DNA from: Yaniella flava
GTDB taxonomy: Bacteria; Actinomycetota; Actinomycetes; Actinomycetales; Micrococcaceae
Reading direction: 5' to 3'
DNA: 64,000 nt
Assembly: GCF_039529295.1 (NCBI RefSeq)
Contig: NZ_BAAAMN010000003.1
Location: forward strand, 1-64,000
Shown: piece by piece, positions 34,354-42,867 of the stretch
Layout of the letters: the number at the start of each line of letters is the position of its first letter
How positions within the stretch are numbered: the first letter of the stretch is position 1
Program-made: the position numbers and the translations under genes
The notes under the pieces: generated by a model
Databases searched by the model: none
Seen by the model: the letters and a program-made list of their open reading frames with translations, nothing else
What the model was told of the DNA's origin: nothing

Positions 34354-35334
34354 TTAGGCGTTGCCGTCAAATAGGCTGGTCACCGAGCCGTCTTCGAAGA
34401 CTTCACGTATCGCGTTGGCCAGGATCGGAGCAACGGACAGGACGGTGAGGTTCTCGAATCGTTTCTCTTGTGGGATCGGCAAGGTATTGGTGACGACGAC
34501 TTCACTCGCACCGGAATTTGCGAGTCGTTCGGCTGCTGGATCGGAGAAGACCGCGTGGGTTGCCGCGATGATGACTTCGGCTGCGCCAGCATCCTTGAGG
34601 ATCTTGACCGCACCGGAAATCGTGCCGGCGGTGTCAATCATGTCGTCAATGAGCACGCAGGTGCGTCCTTCGACCTGTCCGACAACAGTCTTGGATTCGG
34701 CTTTATTGGGCTGGGTGAGGTCACGTGATTTATGCACGAAGGCCAGTGGTGCACCGCCGAGACGTTCAGCCCACTGTTCAGCCACACGGACACGTCCGGT
34801 ATCGGGTGACACCACGGTGACCTCTTCGACGTTCACCCGGCCACGAATGTAGTCGGCCAGAATGGGGAAAGCAAAGAGGTGGTCCACCGGTCCGTCAAAG
34901 AAGCCCTGAATCTGCGAGGTGTGCAGGTCCATGGTCATGATACGGTTCGCACCGGTTGCCACGTAAAGATCCGCCATCATACGCGCCGAGATGGGTTCGC
35001 GACCGCGACCCTTCTTGTCTTGGCGTGCATATGGGTAGAACGGAGACACGACGGTGATGCGTCGGGCAGAGGCACGTTTCATGGCGTCGCACAGCAGCAG
35101 TTGTTCCATGACCCAGTTGTTCATGGGGGCAGGGTGTGCTTGCAAGATGAAGACATCCTTACCGCGGACCGATTGGCCGGGGCGAACGTAGGTTTCACCG
35201 TTTGCAAAGTCGTAGGCGTCCAACGGCAGGAGTTCGGTGCCGAGGTGCTCTGCGATTTCTTCGGCAAGCTCCGGGTGTGCACGGCCCGAAGCCAACACGA
35301 GCTTTTTGTTCTCATTGGTGACGATTTCGCTCAA
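34354..35334 (-). CDS. prs: Ribose-phosphate pyrophosphokinase
   Basis: A 326-residue class I PRPP synthetase that makes PRPP from ribose-5-phosphate and ATP for nucleotide, histidine and NAD synthesis. Motifs: FANGETYVRPGQSVRGKDVF near 44-63, SPFYPYARQDKKGRGREPIS near 97-116, MDLHTSQIQGFF near 135-146 (metal His), SPDTGRVRVAEQWAE and the PRPP loop VLIDDMIDTAGTIS near 228-241. TTG start with GGGAGAAC upstream. It follows glmU after 86 bases, so the two may share a transcript. Confidence 0.96.
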   Translation of the reverse strand: MSEIVTNENKKLVLASGRAHPELAEEIAEHLGTELLPLDAYDFANGETYVRPGQSVRGKDVFILQAHPAPMNNWVMEQLLLCDAMKRASARRITVVSPFYPYARQDKKGRGREPISARMMADLYVATGANRIMTMDLHTSQIQGFFDGPVDHLFAFPILADYIRGRVNVEEVTVVSPDTGRVRVAEQWAERLGGAPLAFVHKSRDLTQPNKAESKTVVGQVEGRTCVLIDDMIDTAGTISGAVKILKDAGAAEVIIAATHAVFSDPAAERLANSGASEVVVTNTLPIPQEKRFENLTVLSVAPILANAIREVFEDGSVTSLFDGNA

Positions 35335-35420
35335 CCAAGTTCTCCCTAGAACGTTCGCGATGTGTATGGGGTTTCAACTGTAGACCCTGCTACAGGCTTC
35401 CAACAGTATAGTGGGAAAGA

Positions 35421-36875
35421 TTATGACTTCTCGTTGGCTATCCGAGCGGCCTTAGCTGCTGCGGAATCGGGGCGACGCTCTAAGACCCATTCTTCAATCG
35501 TCCGCTGCTTCACCGCGTTCATTGCCAGAGCACCCGCTGGGACGTCTTGGCGAATCACTGCACCTGCGGCGGTATAGGCTCCGTCACCGATTGCTACCGG
35601 TGCGGTAAAGACCGTGTTCGAACCGGTGCGCACTTCAGCGCCAATCTCGGTGCGGTGTTTGTTCACCCCGTCATAGTTGGCGGTGATGTTGCCGCAACCG
35701 ATATTGGAGTTTTCACCAATGTCTGCGTCGCCGGCGTACCCGAGGTGCGAGAGTTTGGCACCGCGACCAATGTTGACGTTTTTGGTTTCATAAAACGCGC
35801 CGATTTTTCCGGTGTCGCCAAGGACCGTGCCGGGGCGCAAGTAGGTGAATGGGCCGACGTTGGCGCCCTGCCCGATGACGGCTTCGGTACCTTCAGTGCG
35901 ACGAACCGTGGCAGCTTCGCCGACGACCACGTCCACAAGTGTTGTGTCGGGACCAATGGTGGCGCCCGTGGCAATTTTTGTGGTGCCGTGGAGCTGAGTG
36001 TTGGGTTTGATGGTGACATCTTGTGCCAGCTCGACATCGACATCGATCCAGGTGGTCGTCGGATCCACGATGGTGACACCGGCACGCATCCAACGCTGGG
36101 CAAGACGACGGTTGAGTTCCGCACCCAGCGCTGCCAGCTGCGTACGATCGTTGACGCCTTCGACTTCCATGAGGTCCTCGGTGACATATGTTGCCACGCG
36201 ACCGCCTTCAGCGCGAGCAAGACCAAGGACATCGGTCAGATACTTTTCGCCTTGAACATTATCGGTGCTGACTTGCGCCAAGGTGCGCGCCAGAACGGCA
36301 CCGTCAAAAGCGTAAATGCCGGAGTTGATTTCGGTGATGTCAGCGATGGTTGAGTCACCGGTGTCTTCGGCGAGCTTCAGCGCGTCTTTGTGCTCGACGA
36401 TCTGTGTTACGAGACCATTGTCATCGCGCACGATGCGACCATAGCCGGTGGCATCTGGCACATTGGCGCTCAGTACTGTCACCGCGTTTTTGGCATCTTG
36501 GTGCTCGGCAACCAGCGCGGACAGCGTTTCCGGGGTGAGCAATGGTACGTCGCCGTAGGTGACGACCACTGTGCCGTCGACTGCGCCGATGGCTTCGAGC
36601 CCTTGTTCGACCGCACGTCCGGTTCCTGGGATGTCATCTTGATCTGCGATGACCAGCTGGGGATTGTGTTCCAGCACGTGGTCAACCACGCGTTCACGCT
36701 GGTGACGCACGACCGCTACGAGATGGTCTGGGTCCAGGCTCGTGGCAGCATCAAGAGCATGTCCAACGAGGGATCGCCCACCCATGGAGTGCAAAATTTT
36801 TGGTAGATCTGATTTCATTCGTGTGCCAGCACCGGCTGCCAACACGATTACAGCCGCGGGAGAAGAAGAACTCAA
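35421..36875 (-). CDS. glmU: Bifunctional GlmU: GlcN-1-P acetyltransferase / UDP-GlcNAc pyrophosphorylase
   Basis: A 484-residue GlmU making UDP-GlcNAc for peptidoglycan. N-terminal uridyltransferase with VIVLAAGAGTRMKSDLPKILH near 9-29 (nucleotide loop), VVTYGDVPLL near 104-113 (metal Asp) and NSGIYAFD. C-terminal left-handed beta helix with hexapeptide repeats and catalytic KNVNIGRGAKLSHLGYAGDADIG around 365-387. TTG start preceded by AAGGTGAG. Lies directly downstream of tRNA-Gln on the same strand. Confidence 0.96.
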   Translation of the reverse strand: MSSSSPAAVIVLAAGAGTRMKSDLPKILHSMGGRSLVGHALDAATSLDPDHLVAVVRHQRERVVDHVLEHNPQLVIADQDDIPGTGRAVEQGLEAIGAVDGTVVVTYGDVPLLTPETLSALVAEHQDAKNAVTVLSANVPDATGYGRIVRDDNGLVTQIVEHKDALKLAEDTGDSTIADITEINSGIYAFDGAVLARTLAQVSTDNVQGEKYLTDVLGLARAEGGRVATYVTEDLMEVEGVNDRTQLAALGAELNRRLAQRWMRAGVTIVDPTTTWIDVDVELAQDVTIKPNTQLHGTTKIATGATIGPDTTLVDVVVGEAATVRRTEGTEAVIGQGANVGPFTYLRPGTVLGDTGKIGAFYETKNVNIGRGAKLSHLGYAGDADIGENSNIGCGNITANYDGVNKHRTEIGAEVRTGSNTVFTAPVAIGDGAYTAAGAVIRQDVPAGALAMNAVKQRTIEEWVLERRPDSAAAKAARIANEKS

Positions 36876-36926
36876 TGGAATCTCACCTTTGATCGTAAGG
36901 CACTATTTCTCAACCGCGATGCGGTG

Positions 36927-36998
36927 TTCCGCCCCTAGGATTCGAACCTAGACCACACAGCTCCAAAGGCTGGCGTGCTGCCGTTACACCAAGGCGGA
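36927..36998 (-). tRNA. tRNA-Gln (UUG)
   Basis: The minus strand folds into a cloverleaf: seven-pair acceptor stem (TCCGCCT with GGGCGGA), D-stem GTGT/GCAC, anticodon loop CTTTGGA with anticodon TTG, and a perfect five-pair T stem around TTCGAAT. The 3' CCA is not encoded. The anticodon stem has one C/T mismatch at its outer end. In organisms lacking GlnRS this tRNA is charged with Glu and amidated by GatCAB, whose second gene set begins 490 bases upstream on the same strand. Confidence 0.95.
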
Positions 36999-37056
36999 AT
37001 GTTGATTGATCATCAACACCTCAAACATTGTGCCACATCTAGCGATAAATTCCGAA

Positions 37057-37449
37057 TTAGTTTGCTTCCTTGGCACGCAGCGCATCGATCAGCTCGGCTT
37101 TGCGCATATTTGACCGTCCGATGATGTCGCGCTCTTGTGCCAGAAGATAGAGCTCTTCAACTGTCAGCGCTTCCAATTGATCAGAAGGAGCGTCGTCGGT
37201 GACTGGTCCCTGCGGGTCGACACGCTCGTCGACATCAGGTTTCAGCGCCAAGTCTGGTTCTTCTTGAGAGTCTTCCGCTGACACGTTCGTTGCGGGTGGT
37301 AGCGAGTCCAACAGGTCTTGTGTTTGACGGTGCCGACGCAGGCGGTTGGCCGCATACACCGCGGCCACGGTGCCAGCTACCGCCACTGTTGTCGCACTGA
37401 GTATTTGACCGATGCGCTGTCCCGTTGAGTGCTGTTCTGATGATGCCAT
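37057..37449 (-). CDS. Membrane-anchored protein with Rho-N/SAP-like C-terminal motif
   Basis: A 130-residue protein. One membrane helix near the N terminus (ILSATTVAVAGTVAAVYAANRL near 15-37), a basic patch RRHRQ, a long acidic/proline linker, and a C-terminal helical motif LTVEELYLLAQERDIIGRSNMRKAELIDALR near 96-127 (split here by function: helix, turn, helix), like the Rho N-terminal/SAP helix-extension-helix fold that can bind nucleic acid. Start is ATG 37449 (AGGAG close by) or a GTG five codons upstream. Between tRNA-Gln and gatB2; function unknown. Confidence 0.68.
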   Translation of the reverse strand: MASSEQHSTGQRIGQILSATTVAVAGTVAAVYAANRLRRHRQTQDLLDSLPPATNVSAEDSQEEPDLALKPDVDERVDPQGPVTDDAPSDQLEALTVEELYLLAQERDIIGRSNMRKAELIDALRAKEAN

Positions 37450-37488
37450 AACTCCTATTATCACCTACACACCACGTCACGTCATCAC

Positions 37489-38994
37489 TCACCCGTTGAG
37501 GTCAAGCTTCTCTATGATGATCTGACGGACTCGCCCAGCGTCGGCTAGGCCCCCTGTAGTCTTCATGACCGGCCCGATGAGTGCACCAATCGCCTGGGTC
37601 TTACCGCCGACAATCTTCGCGACGACATCCGGGTGCTGCTCGATCACTGCATCAACGGCTCGGGTCAGCGCTGTGTCGTCGGAGACCACCGCCATTGAAC
37701 GGTTCTCCACGATCTCCCTCGGGTTGCCCTCGCCCGCAACAATATGGCCCAGAACTTGTCTGGCGATTGTATCGTTGATGATGTTCTGTTGGATCAGACC
37801 GTCGAGTTCGGCCACGTGCTCGGCGTTGATGCCAATATCAGCTATCGGCACGTGGGCATGATTGGCCAACCGGGCAATTTCTCCCATCCACCATTTGCGA
37901 GCAGCGGCAGGGCTCGCGCCGGCTGCGATGGTTTCTTCGATCGCGTCCATCACATCCGCGCTGACGACATCGCGAAATTCCTCATCCGAGTATCCCCAGG
38001 TTGCTTTCAGCCGCTTACGACGTTGATGGGGCGGCTCGGGTAAGGCAGCGCTGAGTCGGTCGATCCATGCCTGGTCAACGTGGATCGGCACTAAATCTGG
38101 TTCCGGAAAGTACCGGTAATCGTCGGCATCTGATTTCGGCCGTCCAGCGGTCGTCGAACGGGTCGCTTCATGCCAGTGCCGTGTCTCTTGGGTGACCGTT
38201 TTTCCTTCGGCTAACAGGGCTGCTTGTCGTTGCATCTCGTAGGTCACGGCATGCTTCACTGCCCGCATCGAGTTGATATTCTTCGTCTCGGTGCGAGTTC
38301 CGAAGTGGTCAGCGTGCTTGGGCATCAGTGACACATTGGCATCACAGCGCAAGTTGCCATGTTCCATGCGAGCATCGGAGATGTCGAGGCTTCTGACGAT
38401 GTCACGAATGGTCATCAAATAGGCCCGCGCTAACTCGGGTGCGCGGCTGCCCGCCCCAACAATCGGTTTGGTCACAATCTCAACCAGTGGAATCCCTGAA
38501 CGGTTGTAATCCGCCAGAGCATGCTCGGCACCTTGAATCCGACCGGTGCCACCGACGTGTGTGAGTTTGCCCGCGTCTTCTTCAAGGTGAGCACGTTCGA
38601 TCTCGACTCGAAATATGGCACCGTCGTCCAATTCGACATCTACCCAACCATCGAACGCAATCGGCTCGTCAAACTGCGAGGTCTGAAAGTTTTTGGGCAG
38701 ATCGGGATAGAAATAATGTTTTCGTGCAAAACGGCAGGTTTCGGCGATGGAACAGTTCAGGGCCAACCCCAACTTGATGCCGTAGTCCACGGCCTCGAAG
38801 CTTACCACAGGCAGCGCCCCGGGAAGCCCCAAGTCGACCTCAGTCACGCTGGTGTTCGGTTCCTCACCAAAACCGTTTGGCGCCGAGGAGAACATTTTGG
38901 TTGCTGTGTTGAGCTCGACGTGCACTTCAAAGCCTAGAACGGGGTCAAATGCAGCCAGGGCCTCATCGATGCTGGGCAGTTGTTTGGTAGCCAT
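37489..38994 (-). CDS. gatB: Asp-tRNA(Asn)/Glu-tRNA(Gln) amidotransferase subunit B, copy 2
   Basis: A 501-residue GatB with all motifs (GFEVHVELNT near 19-28, FARKHYFYPDLPKN, ERAHLEEDAGKL, DYNRSGIPLVEIV, KSDADDYRYF). ATG at 38994 is coupled to the gatA2 stop (TGATG); an upstream in-frame start lies inside gatA2 and is unlikely. Compared with copy 1 the active-site regions agree closely while the C-terminal helical domain, which reads the tRNA, differs more. Last gene of the intact gatC-gatA-gatB set. Confidence 0.96.
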   Translation of the reverse strand: MATKQLPSIDEALAAFDPVLGFEVHVELNTATKMFSSAPNGFGEEPNTSVTEVDLGLPGALPVVSFEAVDYGIKLGLALNCSIAETCRFARKHYFYPDLPKNFQTSQFDEPIAFDGWVDVELDDGAIFRVEIERAHLEEDAGKLTHVGGTGRIQGAEHALADYNRSGIPLVEIVTKPIVGAGSRAPELARAYLMTIRDIVRSLDISDARMEHGNLRCDANVSLMPKHADHFGTRTETKNINSMRAVKHAVTYEMQRQAALLAEGKTVTQETRHWHEATRSTTAGRPKSDADDYRYFPEPDLVPIHVDQAWIDRLSAALPEPPHQRRKRLKATWGYSDEEFRDVVSADVMDAIEETIAAGASPAAARKWWMGEIARLANHAHVPIADIGINAEHVAELDGLIQQNIINDTIARQVLGHIVAGEGNPREIVENRSMAVVSDDTALTRAVDAVIEQHPDVVAKIVGGKTQAIGALIGPVMKTTGGLADAGRVRQIIIEKLDLNG

Positions 38995-40544
38995 CAGTCT
39001 TGCCTTCCTGCCGTCGCGGCTGTGGTCGCCTCGGGCGCCTGCTGATATAGCGGTCGGCCCCACTTATCTTCCAGGAGCGCTTCCAGCCCACCGGCCACAC
39101 GGTATGCGACCGCGTCCCGTGTGGCCGGGGCCTGAATTTGGATCCCCATTGGCATGTCGTGCTCAGCCATACCACCCGGGATAGACACTGCCGGAATACC
39201 AGCCAGATTTGCCGGGATGGTTGCGACATCGTTGGCATACATGGACGCCGGATCCGAAACCTGTTCGCCTAACGGCACTGCCACCGTTGGCGTCGTTGGG
39301 CTGATCAGCACATCAACGTTTTCGAAGGCACGCGCAAAATCTTGTTGCACAAGCGTGCGGATGCGCTGCGCCGAACCATAATATTCCTCAACATAACCGG
39401 CCGAAAGGGCGTACGTCCCGAGGATGATCCGACGCTTGACCTCGTCGCCAAAGCCTGCCGCACGGGTAGCGGCCATGACCTCTTTGACGGTACTGTCGGC
39501 CTCTGGCACCACGCGATTACCGAAGCGGATACCGTCGAACCGCGCCATATTCGACGACACTTCCGATGGCACGATCAGGTAGTAGGCGGGCAGCGCATAG
39601 CTCATATTGGGACAGTCGATAGCGACAACGTCAGCGCCAGCATCGCGCAACAATTGTAGTGCTTCGTCGAAGCGTTGCTGAATCTGCTCGGAGAAGCCAG
39701 AGCCTTGAAGCTCCTCGAGCACACCGATCCGCACACCCGTCAGATCTCTGGTCTGTGCTGCGGAGGCGAGATCGTTCCACTCAGTGATCAGCGAGGTCGA
39801 ATCTTTCGGGTCGTGGCCGGCGATTAACTCATGCAGTGCCGCGGCATCGGCTGTCGTGCGGGCGACCGGCCCAATCTGGTCGAGCGAAGACGCCATCGCG
39901 ATCAGCCCGTATCGGGAGACGGAACCATAGGTTGGTTTCGTTCCGACGGTGCCGGTGAAGGATGCGGGTTGGCGGATCGAACCGCCTGTATCACTCCCCA
40001 ATGCTAGCGGTGCCATGTAGGCGCCCACTGCGCTGGCGGAACCACCGCCCGATCCACCCGGTGCCCGTTCAAGGTCCCACGGGTTGCGAGTCACGCCATA
40101 GGCTGAATACTCCGTGGTCGATCCCATGGCAAATTCATCCATGTTGGTTTTGCCGAGCACAGGCAGTTTGGCATCACGTACTTTTTGTACCACGGTCGCA
40201 TCATAAGGGCTCATCCACCCTTCGAGTATTTTCGAAGCGGCCGTTGTGGGCTGTTGCGAGGTCACAATATTGTCTTTGATCGCAATAGGTACCCCTGCCA
40301 GCGGGTGCAGTGCCGCCGCATCGGCGCCTCCTGCTGCTCGCAAGCGATCGACTTCGGCCGCAACAGCTAGGGCATCGTCTTCGTTGAGGTGCAGGTAGGC
40401 GTGAATACCAGCCTGGGCTGTACCGTCAATCTGGCGTATGTGGTCAAAGTGAGCCTTGGTAAGTTCAACGGAGGTAAAGGTAGTTTTGTTGAGCTCTTCC
40501 GCCATCTGCAGGGCAGTCAACCGGATCATGTGGTCGGGATTCAT
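38994..40544 (-). CDS. gatA: Glutamyl-tRNA(Gln) amidotransferase subunit A, copy 2 (catalytically complete)
   Basis: A 516-residue GatA, the glutaminase that supplies ammonia to GatB. The amidase triad is complete: Lys90 in GVPIAIKDN, cis-Ser165 in APGGSGGGS and nucleophile Ser189 in SDTGGSIRQPAS. The spacing (75 and 24 residues) equals that of S. aureus GatA (Lys79, Ser154, Ser178). The C-terminal substrate region LISPTTPT and DVATIPANLAGIPAVSIPGG is also normal. Overlaps gatC2 by four bases. This is the copy expected to support glutamine-dependent tRNA amidation. Confidence 0.97.
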   Translation of the reverse strand: MNPDHMIRLTALQMAEELNKTTFTSVELTKAHFDHIRQIDGTAQAGIHAYLHLNEDDALAVAAEVDRLRAAGGADAAALHPLAGVPIAIKDNIVTSQQPTTAASKILEGWMSPYDATVVQKVRDAKLPVLGKTNMDEFAMGSTTEYSAYGVTRNPWDLERAPGGSGGGSASAVGAYMAPLALGSDTGGSIRQPASFTGTVGTKPTYGSVSRYGLIAMASSLDQIGPVARTTADAAALHELIAGHDPKDSTSLITEWNDLASAAQTRDLTGVRIGVLEELQGSGFSEQIQQRFDEALQLLRDAGADVVAIDCPNMSYALPAYYLIVPSEVSSNMARFDGIRFGNRVVPEADSTVKEVMAATRAAGFGDEVKRRIILGTYALSAGYVEEYYGSAQRIRTLVQQDFARAFENVDVLISPTTPTVAVPLGEQVSDPASMYANDVATIPANLAGIPAVSIPGGMAEHDMPMGIQIQAPATRDAVAYRVAGGLEALLEDKWGRPLYQQAPEATTAATAGRQD

Positions 40545-40846
40545 GACTCTGATCCCCCGTCGAGAATAGCCGGGACTTTGAATTGCCCCGATTCGGTCTC
40601 TGGGGCACTGGCCAGAGCCTGCTGTTGCTCGAGGACACCGCGCACTACGTCATCGCGGAACACGTTGTGCAGCGCAACCGGATGCGAGGTGGCTGGCACT
40701 TCTTCCGTTCTAATTTCTTGAACGCGTTCAACCGTTTTCAAAATGCCGTCGAGTTCTCCCGATACGCGGTCGAGTTCTTCCTCGGTCAAATCCAGATGTG
40801 CTAGTTCGGCGAGGTGGACAAGCTGCTCGCGGGTGATGTCGGACAT
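40541..40846 (-). CDS. gatC: Amidotransferase subunit C, copy 2
   Basis: A 101-residue GatC of normal form: ITREQLVHLAELAHLDLTEEELDRV near 4-28, then the C-terminal RDDVVRGVLEQQQALASAPE and VPAILDGG. It wraps around the GatA-GatB interface. First gene of the second gatCAB operon, with about 120 bases of upstream space for a promoter. Confidence 0.95.
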   Translation of the reverse strand: MSDITREQLVHLAELAHLDLTEEELDRVSGELDGILKTVERVQEIRTEEVPATSHPVALHNVFRDDVVRGVLEQQQALASAPETESGQFKVPAILDGGSES

Positions 40847-40921
40847 AGGGGCCCTTCGCTCGCTGCGGGTTTCAATTGGCCCCAGTCTAATCGCATGTCA
40901 TGAGGCGAGAAGACAAAATTT

Positions 40922-40947
40922 GGGCGGATGAGTTCGCTCATCCGCCC
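40922..40947 (-). terminator. UUCG-tetraloop terminator after the PfpI gene
   Basis: Perfect 11-pair stem GGGCGGATGAG with CTCATCCGCCC closed by a TTCG tetraloop (CGAA on the other strand), followed on the minus strand by AAATTTTG. It lies 22 bases after the PfpI stop, with gatC2 downstream. Confidence 0.85.
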
Positions 40948-40969
40948 GTCTCGTTGGTTTTCAGACTGT

Positions 40970-41497
40970 CTAGTTTTGTTCCGTCAGTTTATTGACGATT
41001 GCCTCGTTGAAGGCTGGTAAATCTTTCGGTGTCCTGGAGGTATTCAGGTTTCCGTCGACCATGAGTTCTTCGTCTGCCCAGTTCGCGCCAGCATTGCGTA
41101 GGTCTGTTTGCAGGCTGGGGTAACTTGTCATGTTGCGATCTTTGAGGACATCGGCTTCGGTCAGGATCCACGCAGCGTGGCAGATGGAAGCCACAGTTTT
41201 TTCTGCATCGAAGAATGCCCGTGTGAAGTTGACTGCATCGGTATTCATGCGAATTTGATCGGCGTTTTTCGTTCCGCCGGGTAGTACCAGCGCATCGAAA
41301 TCTTCGACGTTGGCTTCGGCGACGTCAAGATCCACTTTTTGGGAGTGGTCTCCACCGCTAATTTCTCCTGACTCTGGCGAGACGAGAACTGCTTCGGCGC
41401 CCTCTTCAACGACGGTATCCCACGGTGAGTAGAGCTCGGACGGCTCGTAACCGTTGGTCACGAGAAAAGCTATGCGACGGCCTTTAAGGTCGCTCAT
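40970..41497 (-). CDS. DJ-1/PfpI family protein (type 1 glutamine amidotransferase-like)
   Basis: A 175-residue single-domain protein. The nucleophile elbow ASICHAAWIL near 103-112 has the catalytic Cys106 and next His; the Glu in GYEPSELYSP near 16-25 and LVLPGGTKNADQIR near 70-83 also fit. It resembles YhbO/PfpI general stress proteins, which have been reported as proteases or deglycases repairing glyoxal damage. Single-gene unit upstream of the gatCAB2 terminator. Confidence 0.88.
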   Translation of the reverse strand: MSDLKGRRIAFLVTNGYEPSELYSPWDTVVEEGAEAVLVSPESGEISGGDHSQKVDLDVAEANVEDFDALVLPGGTKNADQIRMNTDAVNFTRAFFDAEKTVASICHAAWILTEADVLKDRNMTSYPSLQTDLRNAGANWADEELMVDGNLNTSRTPKDLPAFNEAIVNKLTEQN

Positions 41498-41532
41498 GAT
41501 TTCACTCCTTTAGTGTTGGGTGTCCTCCCAGG

Positions 41533-42144
41533 CTAGTTGGCGCCCAGAGTCTTCGAAAGAGTGACTGGTTCGCGAAACGGAAAGGTATTCACCACTCCGA
41601 TCGCTTCAAACATGGCAAAGAGAATCGTCGGCCCAACAAAATGAAAACCACGCTTTTTCAGTTCTTTGGCCAACGCCACGGATTCCGGTGACTGGGTCGG
41701 CGGGTTCCCTTCGGCGTCCAGCACAGGATCTTCAGCCGGACGGTAGGACCAAATAAGCTGGGATAACCCTCCGTCCTTCCGAAGCCCAATTGTTGCTTGC
41801 GCGTTAGTAATCACGGCCAGAATTTTCTGTCGATTACGCACGATACCTGTATTCGACATAAGCTCCTCGACGTCGTCATTGGTGAAAGCCGCCACCACGT
41901 CTGGATCAAAATCCGAGAAAGCGTCTCGAAAGGCCTGTCGCTTTTTCAGAATCGTCAACCAGGACAGTCCGGCTTGAAAACCTTCCAAACTCAGCCGCTC
42001 GAAGACTCCCTGTTCGTCCCGCACCGCTCGACCCCATTCGGTGTCGAAATACTCCTGTAGCACCGGGTTCGTCGTAGCCCACGCTGGACGGGCGACACCG
42101 TCGTCGTCGATGAGTACGTTGGGATATTTAGGATGTTGGCGCAC
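41533..42144 (-). CDS. tag: DNA-3-methyladenine glycosylase I
   Basis: About 203 residues. Tag removes 3-methyladenine from alkylated DNA. Conserved: EYFDTEWGRAV near 30-40 (catalytic Glu), EGFQAGLSWLTILKKR, TGIVRNRQKI and the C-terminal GFHFVGPTILFAMFEAIGVVN. The zinc-binding Cys/His of the classical enzyme are not evident. The frame is open further upstream (to 42213) but that part overlaps the real end of ogt; GTG at 42144 with GAGGTGA eight bases before is preferred and still overlaps ogt by 17 bases. Coupled with ogt as an alkylation repair pair. Confidence 0.85.
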   Translation of the reverse strand: MRQHPKYPNVLIDDDGVARPAWATTNPVLQEYFDTEWGRAVRDEQGVFERLSLEGFQAGLSWLTILKKRQAFRDAFSDFDPDVVAAFTNDDVEELMSNTGIVRNRQKILAVITNAQATIGLRKDGGLSQLIWSYRPAEDPVLDAEGNPPTQSPESVALAKELKKRGFHFVGPTILFAMFEAIGVVNTFPFREPVTLSKTLGAN

Positions 42145-42670
42145 TGGGGCGTTCACCTCGTTCAAAGGCCAGTAGATATTGTTTTGCACCGGCGGTGCCG
42201 CTGAATTCACCATGACTGCCGTCTGATCTGACGACTCGGTGACACGGTTGGATTAGCGGGATGGGGTTGCGTGCGCATGCACTGCCCACTGCGCGCGCAG
42301 CGCCGGGATTTTCGAGCTGTGTGGCGAATTGCCCATAGGACCGGGTTTCGCCGTAGGGGATGCTCGACAAATTTTGCTGTACCCGTGTCATGAACCGGTC
42401 GGGTGCCGGCTGTTGGACTGGGAGTTCAAAGTACTTCCGCGTTCCCGCGAAATATTCAGCGAGCTGCTGGGTTGCGTACTCGAGTGCAGCATCATCGCGT
42501 TGAACGGGCATGCCGTAGGCAGCTTCGAGTTTGGCGCGGACGCTGTGAAAATCGTGGTTCTCAAAAGCCAGGTGTACTACGGCTGATGCGGTCGCGGCGA
42601 TGAATAGCTCGCCGATCGGTGAGGGCATGATCGCGTATCGAATGGTGACGGATTGTGCAGTGTCGGACAT
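42128..42670 (-). CDS. ogt: Methylated-DNA-protein-cysteine methyltransferase
   Basis: A 180-residue Ogt that takes the methyl group from O6-methylguanine onto its own cysteine. The active site PCHRVV is at about 145-150, preceded by RAVGSACARNPIPLI (Asn hinge) and followed by GEFSGTAGAKQYLLAFE. The DNA-binding IPYGETRSYGQFA is present. Its end overlaps the tag start, so direct reversal and base excision of alkylation damage are co-expressed. Confidence 0.95.
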   Translation of the reverse strand: MSDTAQSVTIRYAIMPSPIGELFIAATASAVVHLAFENHDFHSVRAKLEAAYGMPVQRDDAALEYATQQLAEYFAGTRKYFELPVQQPAPDRFMTRVQQNLSSIPYGETRSYGQFATQLENPGAARAVGSACARNPIPLIQPCHRVVRSDGSHGEFSGTAGAKQYLLAFERGERPSAPTS

Positions 42671-42768
42671 GGTGTACCACCTCGGTTGATGTCATTACTG
42701 ATTATGCCTGCTTTGGTCTTTGGCGTCAGGTGGAAATGGCGCACTGTGGATAAGCACCGCTGATGTTC

Positions 42769-42797
42769 TTGACAATCCGTGTGTGCCAGCCCATACT
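42769..42797 (+). promoter_or_regulatory. Promoter of the nrtR-nad operon
   Basis: TTGACA (42769-42774) and CATACT (42792-42797) are 17 bases apart, giving a start near 42804 and a leader of about 64 bases. Confidence 0.6.
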
Positions 42798-42799
42798 TA

Positions 42800-42822
42800 C
42801 TTAAAGTCAGATTGACCTTAAG
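42800..42822. promoter_or_regulatory. Candidate NrtR operator
   Basis: A 23-base near-palindrome: CTTAA-A-GTCA on the left, TGAC-C-TTAAG on the right, nine of ten pairs matching per half. It begins three bases after the -10 box and covers the start site, as expected for an autoregulating NAD repressor. Confidence 0.6.
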
Positions 42823-42867
42823 GGCAATTGTGGGATTCCCTGGTCGCGAGCGCAGAAAGGACAGCGC

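Noticed and set aside
36927..36998. Anticodon-stem mismatch as a sign of a dead tRNA
   Set aside because: Only the outermost pair is affected; all other stems are complete.
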